A DNA stretch of 64,000 nucleotides. Origin: Hetaerina americana (taxonomy: Eukaryota; Arthropoda; Insecta; Odonata; Calopterygidae). Shown piece after piece: positions 35,495-46,304 of the stretch. The stretch spans positions 18,435,981 through 18,499,980 of the forward strand of contig JAKTNV010000011.1 in the NCBI GenBank assembly GCA_022747635.1. Reading direction: 5' to 3'. Made by a program: the position numbers and the translations under genes. The first letter of the stretch is position 1, and every line of letters begins with the position of its first letter. The notes under the pieces are model-generated. The model saw nothing but the letters and a program-made list of their open reading frames with translations. It did no database searches and was not told where the DNA came from.

Positions 35495-35745
35495 AAACAA
35501 CAGTTATCAACCCAAAGGTCGGTTTGAAAGGTGAGGGCAGAGGTGACCAAGTACTAAGCCCAACGGCGGGTGAAATTCACATATCAGGGAAGGAGGACCA
35601 GTTCTCTTCCATGTGCTGCCTATGATTCTCCCCAAAGAAATCATACAGTAGGGTGAATTTGAGGGTGGAAGAGGCGTCCTCCGAGTATCGAACCTGAGCC
35701 CTCCCCACAGTTGTCCAACGCTATCCGCTGGAATACCGCAAAATA
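35495..35745 (-). mobile_element. SINE-A, diverged copy
   Basis: Retains GTTATCAACCCAAAGGTCGG, AGTACTAAGCCCAACGGC, GTGAAATTCACATATCAGGG and the tRNA-like head complement (TATCGAACCTGAGCCCT, GTCCAACGCTATCCGCTGGA). More diverged than the other copies. Confidence 0.7.
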
Positions 35746-35749
35746 ATTA

Positions 35750-36970
35750 TTTATTTTGATTTTTGTGTGTCTAATTATGTATATTATGTTGCTCGGGAAA
35801 AAATAAGATTTCTATTTGCGATACCCCATTCATCGATATCAGTATATCCGTTTGGCTGCTACGGTAGAATGAATGAACTCACATACTCGCACATGAACCT
35901 TGAAAACATTACACTCTTTTTGACCAGTCCTGCAATAATTATTAATGACATACAAATGAATATCCTGTCGTTCCTGTGAGGCCCGATAGTAAGTATAAGG
36001 TTTCGGGTACATAAATGTTCAATTAAACCCGAATAACATTTTTACATCTCAACAAACTCAGACATAACGACATATTTTTCTTTTATGGAGCTACAAAAAC
36101 TCTTTAGATATGCCCTTAGAAAGACGTCTAATACTCTTCAGGATCATGAAAATTAAGTCGCTCTACATTCACATATTTTTCGGTATTGACATGAATAATC
36201 GCTACAAGTTTGTTCAACTGTATAAAGTCTGATTGAAAGGAATAAAAAAACGATGTACAGTGGGTGACGGCAAAGGGTTGCATGTTGTAAAGCTAAGCTA
36301 CAGACATTAAAACACCGCACTTGTAAATGACAAGTGCTCCTGTGACATTTACATACTCGTATCAAGTTTGTAATTTTAAAGATTGTGCTATAAGAGGCGG
36401 GGGGGGGGGAAGGATAGTTATATCGAACGAAATGAAGGCAGGTAGAAATTAAGGAAGTCTGTCAAAAAAGTATACGGCCTTGAATATTTACCGCTAAAAG
36501 CATCGATGCTAGAGCGAAGCCACTCCGTGCAGTTGAAGGATACAGCTCAATGCGGAACCTTGCATTTTTTCTCCGCCTTCGAGTTAGTCGCTGCCTGCTG
36601 CCCGTCGAGTGAGGGTGCTTTCATGCGTGTTTCAACGCTTTTCACTTTCCCTCAAGGTGACTGAACGAGTCGATTTTGTTGGGTCGTCCAGTTGTCACGG
36701 AGTTCAGAAACTCATGATGAGTGTTGGTTGGACGAACTATGCGTATTTTATGCCACGACACAATCACTGCAAGTCTCTCACTCAAATGACGATGATTATG
36801 GATGGGTTCAAGCTACGCGAAAGACAATGGATGGGAGGCAATGGAGGAGGATTGGAGACAATGGATGATCATGATGTTCCTGTATGCTAAACGACGCCAT
36901 TTTAAATTTCGAAAGCTCTTCTCACACCAGCAGCTGCGACTGTACGAACCATCTGCACTGTACGGTGCAG
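35750..36970. other. No firm feature; TE-like terminus near 36456
   Basis: GGAAGTCTGTCAAAAAAGTA at about 36453 resembles a mariner terminus, and LKVTERVDF downstream hints at a transposase start. I cannot follow coding beyond that. A poly-G run lies at about 36400. The rest shows nothing. Confidence 0.3.
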
Positions 36971-37014
36971 CAATCTCTGTTTTAATGCAACAATTTCAGA
37001 GCGTAAAAATCATT

Positions 37015-37088
37015 CGCCTTGACTGGGACTCGAACCCAGATCCCTCAATATCCGGTCGAGTGCTTTAGCCACTTAAGCTACCGAGGCG
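37015..37088 (-). tRNA. tRNA-like gene copy
   Basis: Reverse complement of the sequence at 37620-37693, identical to it. It has the same cloverleaf and Pol III boxes as described there. Part of the inverted-repeat composite. Confidence 0.5.
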
Positions 37089-37619
37089 TCCTCTTAAACT
37101 CTGAAATTTTGGGGCTTTTAAAGGAACTAGATGTTATGACGAAATACCGTACATACAATGTCACATGCATTCGTAGTCGTGCGCGAGGCGCCACTGTCCA
37201 CGAGGTTAAAAGCCAACTTTAAACACGTATGGTGTTTTCCCTTTGACAAATTCCAAAGAAACTGCGGGAGATGCCGCAACAGTAACTTTTAACGGAGTCA
37301 TCCGCTAATGTGCATTTTAATGCAACAATTTCAGAGCGTAAAAATCATTCGCCTTGACTGGGACTCGAACCCAGATCCCTCAATATCCGGTCGAGTGCTT
37401 TAGCGGATGACTCCGTTAAAAGTTACTGTTGCGGCATCTCCCGCAGTTTCTTTGGAATTTGTCAAAGGGAAAACACCATACGTGTTTAAAGTTGGCTTTT
37501 AACCTCGTGGACAGTGGCGCCTCGCGCACGACTACGAATGCATGTGACATTGTATGTACGGTATTTCGTCATAACATCTAGTTCCTTTAAAAGCCCCAAA
37601 ATTTCAGAGTTTAAGAGGA

Positions 37620-37693
37620 CGCCTCGGTAGCTTAAGTGGCTAAAGCACTCGACCGGATATTGAGGGATCTGGGTTCGAGTCCCAGTCAAGGCG
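37620..37693 (+). tRNA. tRNA-like gene, 74 nt, non-canonical anticodon loop
   Basis: Folds by eye: acceptor CGCCTCG/TAAGGCG-type pairing with one mismatch, D stem GCTT/AAGC, anticodon stem CTCGA/TTGAG with 7-nt loop CCGGATA, T arm CTGGG-TTCGAGT-CCCAG perfect. A box TAGCTTAAGTGG and B box GGTTCGAGTCC match Pol III consensus. The anticodon position would read GGA (Ser), but position 33 is C instead of U and the variable loop is short, unlike tRNA-Ser. It is more likely a tRNA pseudogene or SINE head than a working tRNA. A third copy at 37350-37402 is truncated. Confidence 0.55.
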
Positions 37694-37809
37694 AATGATT
37701 TTTAAGCTCTGAAATTGTTGCATTAAAATGCACATTAGCGGATGACTCCGTTAAAAGTTACTGTTGCGGCATCTCCCGCAGTTTCTTTGGAATTAATCTC
37801 TGTTTTGCA

Positions 37810-38500
37810 TTTAATAAAGAGTGCCCGCTTATTTTAACCGAAATTACATCTTTACCTTTATCGTAATATTCTCTCAGTCATGAGAAAAAATGGATCACCT
37901 TAGAACTTGAACGTACTACGTAGTTCGGTGATTGAAACCCATTTAAAAGATAAAAGCTAGTTCAGGCTTTCTTATCTATTTTATCCTAGGTGAAAGGTGA
38001 TAGATTTCTTTCTACTTTCTCGTTCCGTACGGTGGAAGAACGTTTATTTCCTCAATATCTCGAGGGGACGTGGGGCATTCCAATTTAACTCCCTCATAAG
38101 AAATTCTATCACCTCTCCGTCTCTATTCGAAATAAAAGGGATCGAAAAACCCCGATGACCGTTTTTTTTTATACGCCCCCCTCGAAATGTTTTACGGCGC
38201 CATCCGCGTTAGAGATAAATTGTCGAATGAATGAGATATTTTATGAAAGGCGAAGAAGAGAGGGGAGAATAGAGGAGATAAGAAGATAATGCTGCCTCCA
38301 GGGGCCGAAGCGTGTGAAATAAATCAACTGCAGAAGTTAGAGGGTGGACAAAAATCAAGATCTCTCCGGTCAAATAAAACGGGGGTTTGGGCTTCTCATT
38401 CCTCTCCAATATTAATCTTACAAGGATATATTTTTTCTTTTGAACGCGAGATTTCTTCTTTGCAGACTTCAGCGAAACATTTATCCGAAATCGAGAGCAG
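37810..38500. other. Nothing recognised
   Basis: AT-rich intronic sequence (if exon 1 at 60 kb is correct). No repeats or coding recognised. Confidence 0.4.
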
Positions 38501-38504
38501 TGCA

Positions 38505-39235
38505 GAAGTACGGTGAACCCTACATATTTTAAGACAGAATCTGTCTAAGGCAGTAACCTGCACAAGTCGTTAATATAGGAATCGCAATTCACACGGTGAA
38601 ACCTGTCAAAAGCAGATTCCGCATAAAACGGATACATTAAAAAGGAGGAAATATGGAGGTCGGAAAGTAAAAAGCTAAACCTGTCAAAGGCGGAATCTTG
38701 ATGAAATGGAACCCTTCCTAATCCGGAAGTATACCAATCTCCAATCGTGCAAAGAACCTATCAATGCCGGAATCTGCTCAAAACGGAAACTTGCTCAAGC
38801 CGGAAGCATAGGAATTGCAAAGCACACAGTGAAACTGTCAACGGCAGAATATTTGTGCAACGGAAATTTGCAAAACTAAACCTTTCAAAGGCGGGATCTC
38901 CATAAATTGCATACCTGGAAAATCTGGAAGCATACGGATAACAGTATATGAATAAAACGATAACTGGAACAAGCCGGAAATATAGGAATCGTAAATTATG
39001 TAGTGATATCTGTCAAAAGGTGGAAATTCAGAAAATGAAAACATGCCAAATCCGGAAATAAGCGTATGTCCAAATGTAAAATGGAGCCTATCAAAGATGG
39101 AAGCTGCATGTATTAGCCGGAAGTATAGGAATTTTGAATATTCAGTGAAACCTTTCAAAGGTGGAAATAGAAGGATGATTATATTTAATGATCATTGCAT
39201 TGCAATGGAAGATGGAACCTATGAAACGCGGACGT
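38505..39235 (+). repeat. Degenerate minisatellite, period near 80 bp
   Basis: The phrase (A)AACCTGTCAAAGGCGGAATC recurs at about 38598, 38676, 38755, 38831, 38878, 39007, 39080 and 39148. Each copy is followed by AAAACGGAAAC, AAGCCGGAAGTATAGGAAT and a CACAGTG-like joint. Units run about 75-85 bp, with some truncated (about 47) or fused. Short ORFs across it reflect the repeat and are not genes. Confidence 0.85.
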
Positions 39236-39239
39236 AATG

Positions 39240-40370
39240 CCTTCAGTGTAGTTAATTGCATCAGTAAATTTCGGCAGATAAAAGAGAAAATAAAATTTCA
39301 TGTGGTAATTTCAATTTTTCAGCTAACTTGTTCTGATTTTGGATTTAATCATCGTCTTAAAAGAAACAGCGATCGTGAAGTCATTTTTTTTTTAATCATT
39401 TGTTTTCACTTACTGTTCAAATTAAATTTGATCAAGCCGTCAATGCTTTTAATTTTCACAAGCATGCCTATTCCCATTTCCTCAAATGTCTAAGATGGAA
39501 AATCGGCATATCGCGGAAAAAACACGAGGCCCCATGAGTCTTCGAGAGATATTAATCTATAATTTGTATACCTACTAGAAAATGGTGCTTGAAATAATTT
39601 TGGAATAATGAGAGAGAATTCAAATGATCAAGAAAGCATCTGCTGTTTTGGTGGGATATAGTCATTGTGACCGCCGTTGTTTATAGAGATCGTGGGCAGA
39701 TTCAAGAGAATTATTATGGGAATTTCAAATGAAGAATACCTATTTTACGTTCCGGTCAGTGAGTCAAGCACTGAAAATCTTTTGCTTTGAGGGGAGTCTA
39801 TTTGTATTGGGATGAGTAGTTGTTGTCCGTTTCAACGCCCAGAACGATCTTATCATTGCGAATTCCGATAAATGCTTTCATCTTTTACTTTCATATCAGT
39901 CTATCGAAAGATTAGATCAAACAGCGGTGAACGTTGGAAAGATATTGATATGAGTTTTACTCTTAAATATGCCCATAAATGCTAGTGGAATCCTTCATCT
40001 ACCAAGGTAGCAGTATATCTAGGGACTGACTACATTAAATCATATATTCTTAAGCCGTTAAGTATTTTTTACCTCTGTTAAAATAACAGGGATATTTTGA
40101 GATTGGGGTGATGTTTTACGGGAAAAACTAATCGTGTAATCTATGAAAAGGTGCCTTACTATATAAATGTGTGTCTGATCATTGGCGAGGGTTAAACTTT
40201 CCCCGTAAATCACCACACGAATATCAATATTCCCCTTCTTTTTTCTTCCTTTTACAGTAATGTAAAAAACCCTTTACGGCTCAAGTAATTATTATTTAAT
40301 ATAGTCATTCTTAAACAAAGGCTGTGAGAAGCTCAAGATTTCCAGTGTAACTTGGAATGGGAGAAGTTCG
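39240..40370. other. Nothing recognised
   Basis: AT-rich sequence with no motif recognised on either strand. Confidence 0.4.
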
Positions 40371-40374
40371 ACCG

Positions 40375-40515
40375 ACAACAAGGGAAGGATAGCTCAAACC
40401 AAGATGGCGTTCATGAAGAAGAGGCAAATACATACAATGTTTTAAGATCCTGAGGTTGAAAATTAAGGAAGCACTTCGTCAAAACGTTCGCATGGAGCAT
40501 GGGACTCTTTGACTG
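40375..40515 (+). mobile_element. RTE-B LINE, short fragment
   Basis: Encodes RIAQTKMAFMKKRQIHTMF and, in broken frame, EALRQNVRMEHGTL. Homologous to the AFMKKRQ block at 24108-24311. Confidence 0.65.
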
Positions 40516-41180
40516 GAGATGTGGGTTACAAAACATAATATGGGCAATAATGTTAGGAAGAGTAAATATATAATTTTTTCAGCTAAAAAGAATGCACAAA
40601 AGGATATTTACACCCTCTTTGGAGAAAGAATCCCATGTAGCAGTCAATGCAAATATTTAGGTATTTACTTAACTAGGGATCTTGGGTGGGGAGTCCAATT
40701 AGATAATTTGAAACGGAAGGCATTTAAGAATTGCGTTGGGTAATGAGAACTTTAAAAGGAAGTAGCGCAACCACAAAAGAAAAAGCATATAAGGCACTGA
40801 TTATCCCTATCCTAGAATACTCCTCCATAGTATGGGATCCATATGAGGTGGGGCATATTAAAAAGATAGAAAAAGTTCAAAGAAAGGCAGCAAGATATGT
40901 ACTCGGAAGGTACAAAAGAACAGATAGTGTCACGGAAATGTTAGATATAATGAAATGGGAGAGTTTGAAAAATAGAAGAAAAAGTGTAGGTTAGGCGCGA
41001 TGTATAGAATTGTTAAAAAGGACAAAGCGTGGGAATATTTATGGAAAGAGATAGAAAAGCCTAACTTTAAGGGAAAAAACGACCGTAATTTCAAAATAAA
41101 AATGAGAACGCAAAAAACAAATAAGAAAAAATACTCTTTTTTAAATAGAACTATTGTTGATTGGAAGTAGCTGGCTGGAG
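40515..41180 (+). mobile_element. Non-LTR LINE 3' fragment
   Basis: Plus-strand pieces: NVRKSKYIIFSAKKNAQKDI, CKYLGIYLTRDLGWGVQLDN, then LIIPILEYSSIVWDPYEVGH, KKIEKVQRKAARYVLGRYKR and MLDIMKWESLKNRR. This is the post-RT domain of Jockey/CR1-like LINEs, similar in style to LINE-C at 54960-55640. One frameshift at about 40735. Confidence 0.75.
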
Positions 41181-41405
41181 GTTTGTTTGAGTCCTTCCAT
41201 CCAATTTTAGGAGTTTTAAGGATAAATTTAAAGCAGCCAATGGGTAATGAAGTTCATTTTGGTTATTAAAATATTGTTTTTAGGTGATGTGGACGACATT
41301 TTGTATGTGATGTGGAAGTTTGTTTGTATGTGATGTGGAAGTGTCATTGTGTGTAAGAATATTTTGTCCCCCATCTGTTTTTCTAGTTCGTCTATGTATG
41401 TACTA

Positions 41406-42729
41406 CCTTGAACAAAAAGTTCCCGGAATAACCACCGTGTGGCGCTCCCATCGTTCCGATTTGAGTTCTGTTTTTTTTGTTAAATTGGTACATCTGTTGT
41501 TGATATTCTTTTTAAATCTTAGTGTCATAACTTGACATTTGCAAAAGTTACGTAGCCAAGAGTACATCTATCTCTGTGTGTGTTGGCGATTTTTTACAAT
41601 TTCAGAAATGGATTTAAATTTGCAACAACGAACTTGTATTAAATTTTGCGTAAAAAACGGATTTAGTGGCGCACGGACGTTGGAAATGTTGGAAAAGTGT
41701 TTCGGCAACGATTCTCTAAAAAAAACGGTCGTTTACCAGTGGCGCGAGCGGTTCAGAAGTGGTCGTGAGTCAATCGAAGATGATGAACGCAGTGGCAGAC
41801 CATCGACATCGAAAGTCGGTGAAAAAATTGATAAAGTAAAAGAAATGTTGGTCAATAACCGCAAATTAACCATCAGAGAAATAGCGGAGGACTTGAACAT
41901 TGCCTATGGATCCGCCCAAGACATTGTGGTTAATGATTTGGGTTTCCGTCGTGTAGCAGCAAAGTTGGTGCCAAAATACCTCAATTTCATGCAAAAAAGA
42001 GACCGTGTTGACGTCGCAAAATACATGATTTGCGAGGCTGAATCCGATCCCACATTCATCAAAAGGATCATTACTGGAGACGAGACGTGGGTTTATGAGT
42101 ACGACACGCAATCCAGACATCAGGCAAGTGAATGCCGTTCACCAAATGAGCCGAGACCAAAAAAACCACGTCGTTTTCAGTCAAAAAAGAAGGCAATGCT
42201 GACGGTTTTCATGGATTACAACGGTGTAGTGCATCATGAATTTTTGCCAGAAGGCCAGACAGTAAACAAAGAGTATTATTTGGGCGTTATGAGACGTTTG
42301 CGTGAAGCAATTCGCCGAAAGAGACCAGAAATGTGGGCAGAAAACTCGTGGATTTTGCACCATGATAACGCACCGTCGCACAGTGCTATCATTATTCGTA
42401 ATTATTTGACGAAAAATGCAACAAATACCATCCAACAGCCACCGAATTCACCTGATTTGGCTCCCTGTGACTTCTTTCTGTTCAATCGAGTTAAAAAACC
42501 ATTACGGGGAACGCGTTTTAGCAGCCGAGAGGAAGTAATGGAAAAATCGCAGGAAGCACTGATGGACATACGGAAAACCGACCGTAACTTTTGCAAATGT
42601 CAAGTTATGACACTAAGATTTAAAGGGAATATCAACAACAGATGTACCAATTTAACAAAAAAAACAGAACTCAAATCGGAACGATGGGAGCGCCACACGG
42701 TGGTTATTCCGGGAACTTTTTGATCAAGG
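41406..42729 (+). mobile_element. mariner-like element with about 148-bp TIRs
   Basis: Ends are inverted copies over about 148 bp (41406-41553 and 42582-42729), with only a few mismatches (TTGAAC/TTGATC; CTTTTTAAA/CCCTTTAAA). TA flanks both sides (41404-41405, 42730-42731). The transposase core is intact. Ordinary mariners have TIRs of about 30 bp. Located in the large first intron if exon 1 is right; antisense to the receptor. Confidence 0.92.
41608..42723 (+). CDS. mariner transposase, catalytic core intact, altered C-terminus
   Basis: ATG at 41608 gives 371 residues starting MDLNLQQRTCIKFCVKNGFS. N-terminal helix-turn-helix region (VVYQWRERFRSGRESI, DERSGRPSTSKV, KLTIREIAEDLNIAYGS). Catalytic blocks: ITGDETWVYEYDTQSRH (first Asp), WILHHDNAPSHSA (second Asp), NSPDLAPCDFFLFN (third Asp, 34-residue spacing class by family), plus VVHHEFLPEGQTVNKEYY. 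After IRKTDRNF the usual mariner ending (KCF..W..RW..C) is replaced by residues read from the right TIR, ending VIPGTF. Cut-and-paste transposition at TA is the family role. The altered tail may impair it. Confidence 0.9.
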   Translation: MDLNLQQRTCIKFCVKNGFSGARTLEMLEKCFGNDSLKKTVVYQWRERFRSGRESIEDDERSGRPSTSKVGEKIDKVKEMLVNNRKLTIREIAEDLNIAYGSAQDIVVNDLGFRRVAAKLVPKYLNFMQKRDRVDVAKYMICEAESDPTFIKRIITGDETWVYEYDTQSRHQASECRSPNEPRPKKPRRFQSKKKAMLTVFMDYNGVVHHEFLPEGQTVNKEYYLGVMRRLREAIRRKRPEMWAENSWILHHDNAPSHSAIIIRNYLTKNATNTIQQPPNSPDLAPCDFFLFNRVKKPLRGTRFSSREEVMEKSQEALMDIRKTDRNFCKCQVMTLRFKGNINNRCTNLTKKTELKSERWERHTVVIPGTF

Positions 42730-42829
42730 TAGTATTTTTCGTTGTAAGAGTTATCTTTGACCAAACTTGACCGTTGCCACCAGAGCAATTGCCTAATTGC
42801 GACGTAATTCTTAAATAATAATAAAATAA

Positions 42830-43140
42830 TATGGAAATCATGAAACCGTACCGGAGAAAATTAGAAGTCTCTGAAACATGGTACTGGAGGGGAATGCTAA
42901 AGATTTAATGAATAAACAAAGTGTGGAAAGAGACAATATACAGAAGAGCAGAAGGGGAAAGGAACAAGTGGGGAGAACTCTACGGCAAAGAAGGACTAAA
43001 TGGGTTGAGCACACGTTTTGGCACAACGGATTAGTTAGAAACATAATAGAAGGGAAATTGAAGGGAAAGTCCCGTAAAGGAAGACCAAGAGATGAGTATA
43101 CATATGTGACAAATTGAGAAGGACGTAAAACAGAGATGCT
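42830..43140 (+). mobile_element. RTE-B LINE, 3' fragment
   Basis: Encodes MVLEGNAKDLMNKQSVERDN, EQVGRTLRQRRTKWVEHTF and GLVRNIIEGKLKGKSRKGRP. It is nearly identical to the minus-strand copy at 23810-24049, so the two share a recent source. Confidence 0.75.
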
Positions 43141-43144
43141 GTTT

Positions 43145-44385
43145 GGGGGCGAGAGGGAATTAACACTGAACTAAGACGAATGTTGAGCTACAGGAAACCA
43201 ATCTTGTAATTGAAATTTGATGATTATATCAAAAACTGGGAACGAACAAGGTAGTGAATAGTTTAACTCAATTTTCACACTCTAATTTGATTCGACTACG
43301 AGAATATTTCGTCCAGAAAATTCTATCTTGGTTGCCCATTGCTTTTCTCCTGTTTTGTCCGCGATTTTCCTGACCATCTCTCATTTCATTCCCTACATAT
43401 TTTGGACGCGATTTCTTGAGTTTTTTTTACAGTTTCCTGAGAACTGTTTTGTTTTCACTATTTTTGATGTGTGATATTTTATGATAGTTGTTAATCTCGT
43501 TCTTGCACCTCAGGGTGATGGTCAATTTCAAATATAAATGCTATGGAATTGACCCTGGAACATTAAAATCGGAAGGGGAATAGGGGGGAAAGAGGAGGGA
43601 AGGAAGAGAAGGTGTCAGTTAATAGGGAGAAGCGAAGGTAGGGTGGCGCCTTAAGGGCACCAATGATTTGTGAAGGATAATGGTGTTATTGAAAATGAAA
43701 CCATGTGTGGGTACATTAAGAAATGATCTTTCTTTTCTGAATTGGCTCAGTCTAAAAAAAATATTAAAAGGGTTACCATAGGAAATCTATCTCTTCTATT
43801 AATTTCTTCATTACTGCTCTGTTTTTATAAACCTTTTTCATCTGACCACTTCGTATTTGGTTTCACATTATTTCTTCTGCCCCCAAGACTCCTAATCTTC
43901 CTCGTTCAGAGTTTCAACGCCCAAAAAACGCGAAAGGACTTCATCTGTTATGTATGACCTTTACTCGAGACTTAATCTGAAAATAATATAAATTTGCTGG
44001 CTTTTAGCAAATATACATCAAATGATGATGTAACGAAATATAAATAGGTATCTTTACGTGTGGGTACGTTTCAACTATTTTATTATGATCTCCTGGTCTT
44101 GGTGAATACGTTTACCTTGAATGCTTTACATTTCATTTTACCTTGAATGATTCTCAGATGAAATATAGAAGCACTGTAGTAAGCAAACCTTGGTAGATTT
44201 GAAAAAAGATATTAACTAAGAAATTGATCATTAAATACACCACCGTAACTTGTTCAGGAAACCTCAAAACATGTATTTTCATTAAAGCTTTGGGAGGATC
44301 CAGTTTTCTCCTGGATTAATATTGCCCCATGGTCCACCGCTAAATGATTGGTTTTGAATCACCAAGCACTGGTTACCGATATATT
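43145..44385. other. Nothing recognised
   Basis: No coding or repeat family recognised. Part of the putative first receptor intron. Confidence 0.4.
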
Positions 44386-44389
44386 TCTT

Positions 44390-44485
44390 TACCACTCTTA
44401 AAGAAACACAACCCGACACTCAGCATGGCAATAAACTCTTCTACAATCCTGCACGCTTCCTTTTCCCCTCCAAACCGTTCAACTT
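44390..44485 (-). mobile_element. RTE-A LINE, 3' tail fragment
   Basis: Reverse complement matches the RTE-A end: GTTTGGAGGGGAAAAGGAAG, GTAGAAGAGTTTATTGCCAT and the GTGTTTCTT region, like 14390-14420 and 21300-21350. Confidence 0.5.
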
Positions 44486-44489
44486 GAAT

Positions 44490-45040
44490 GCTATATCTTT
44501 CATATATACTACTTATGGAAGAAATGACAAAAATGCGAGCTATTATTTCCAAATGTATCAATATTATATTTGTTATGTTATCAAAAATTTAAAAAGGTGG
44601 GTAGAGATTTGCGGTGATTGTATCCATGTCATCTTCCAAGCCCCACCTTTCGGTAAAACCAGGATGTTTGTTAAAATTATCTTGCGCCGACTTTACTTTA
44701 ATATTTCAAAGTTTTTTCAATGTTATGGTCTTGGGGAAAGTCGACTTAAGTTTTAAATGTTAAATGGCATGTAAAATAAGTCGCAATTTGGGATTCTGAT
44801 CAGTGAGAACGCAGAGAACATGTTGAAAAACTACTTCGGCGTTTTCGCGGACACTTCTGTGCTATCATCGATGCTTAAATAATCGCATTTAAAAAGGAAA
44901 AATTCTCTTTTTCGATGAGAATACTCTAAATTGTGAGTAGGGAAAAAAATTTTCTTCCCTACCAGTATTTAACATGTTCATTTTTTTTAACTGAGGTATT
45001 GTTTGCGTCCGTATTCATTTTATGACGATTGAAATGACGT
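44490..45040. other. Nothing recognised
   Basis: A 90-codon plus ORF (44484-44756) lacks motifs. No repeats recognised. Confidence 0.35.
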
Positions 45041-45044
45041 CCGT

Positions 45045-45290
45045 TTTATGACGATTGAAATGGTTTCCTCGGTAGTCTTTTTGGTATAACCGTTTTAAAT
45101 TACCGCCCCACTTGGGGTCAGACGCCTATCAAAGTCGCCTCACTGAGGAACAGATGCTGCGCGGACTACTTTTCGACTGCATTATAACCTTCGACCTATC
45201 TGGCTTGGGTGAGCCTAACAGTAGCAGCTATATCATTGCTCCCGCCAGGACAGTATCACCAGGGGTCATCAGAACGCACGCACTAGCCCA
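45045..45290 (-). mobile_element. RTE-A LINE, 5' leader fragment
   Basis: Reverse complement reads GATGACCCCTGGTGATACTG, GCCAGATAGGTCGAAGGTTA, AAGTAGTCCGCGCAGCATCT, GTCTGACCCC, then GGAAACCA. It is homologous to 61935-62175 and to the leader at 28306-28470. No coding attached. Confidence 0.7.
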
Positions 45291-45849
45291 TTCACCCGTC
45301 GAGGTCGTAGAACTCGCCTTTATTAGGTGGAATACCTGGAATGAAAATTATTTTGATATGTGAAAAAAAGGCATTACGATAGGAGAGTGGGTTCCGGACG
45401 ATCGGAGGGTAAATCATAAATATTAACTTTTAAGTCTTCATTTAAATCGACTTGATTATTCGAACGCGTGAGGTGGATAGGATAAATGCGTGGAAAGGGT
45501 GAATTTTAAACAAAGGCTACGCGCCACACCGCTGTGCTTTGTCTGTGATACATCTGTTAGCTAATGACGGCAACACTCCGCTTGAGCACCCATCCTATTA
45601 GTCAGATCTCCAAGCTCTAAGCTTCCAGTGGCAGACTCGGAGATAAAATTGGTGCTCAAAGGATCCCCGCTTTTTCATCGTCAAAAGATGTAACAGCAAA
45701 AACGACGGTGGTCCTCAACATCCCCCGAGGAAATGTTTTGCGGAATTGCTTTGAGTCTTGGAAACATTTTTTTTTGAGGCTGTGTGCAAAAATAGATGGG
45801 AAACTATCTGGAAGGAGGAGGATCTTTGTTGATTTTCGAAATTTGTGAG

Positions 45850-46300
45850 CTAAATTAAAGGAGCGCATGAAGTGAAAAGATGAAGAAAATACTAGTGAAA
45901 GTAATGATATGGAGCGTAGTACTTTATATGTGTGAAACCTGGTCTTTGAGGCAAGAGGATGAGCGTAGATTGGAGACTAATGGCGGTGTTGTGGAGAATG
46001 GTGGAAATAAATTGGTCATAGAAGAAGACAAAGTTGTAGGTTTTAAATATGGTTAGCGAAGAAAGGAAGCTGCTGGGGAAAATCTGTATTAGGTGAAAAA
46101 AAACTCGGTTGAGGAAATGCTGAGGGATGAATGGAGATGTTTGAAGGACATGATAGAAGGGAGAACGTTAGACACAAGCTGTGTAGACGAAGGGAGAGAA
46201 TAGAGATTTCAGACAGCATGAAAACAAGCAGAAGTTACGAAGGAAGAAAGAATTCAGAGATAAGAAAGGGGAAGTTCTCGTGATACGTAGAGAATAGTCC
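45850..46300 (+). mobile_element. RTE-A LINE, 3' fragment
   Basis: Words AAGAAAATACTAGTGAAAGT, ATATGGAGCGTAGTACTTTA, GCAAGAGGATGAGCGTAGAT and GAAAGGAAGCTGCTGGGGAA follow RTE-A C-terminal codons with frameshifts. Confidence 0.65.
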
Positions 46301-46304
46301 TAAT

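Larger units (their letters stand above)
36984..37794. repeat. Palindromic composite with tRNA-like genes and 12-bp flanking repeat
   Basis: A left arm (about 36984-37306) is repeated as an almost exact inverted copy (about 37403-37725); a partial direct copy of the left arm (37318-37402) sits between them and a short terminal copy (37726-37794) follows. The flanks AATCTCTGTTTT at 36972-36983 and 37795-37806 are identical, like a target-site duplication. The arms carry a tRNA-like gene near one end. The inner switch point shares TTAG with both partners. Confidence 0.85.

Noticed and set aside
36453..36900. Complete mariner element suggested by GGAAGTCTGTCAAAAAAGTA
   Set aside because: No matching right terminus and no transposase motif could be followed, so only noted as a weak terminus.
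37019..37689. Two identical 67-codon ORFs on opposite strands
   Set aside because: They are the same non-coding palindromic arm read twice, including the tRNA-like sequence.
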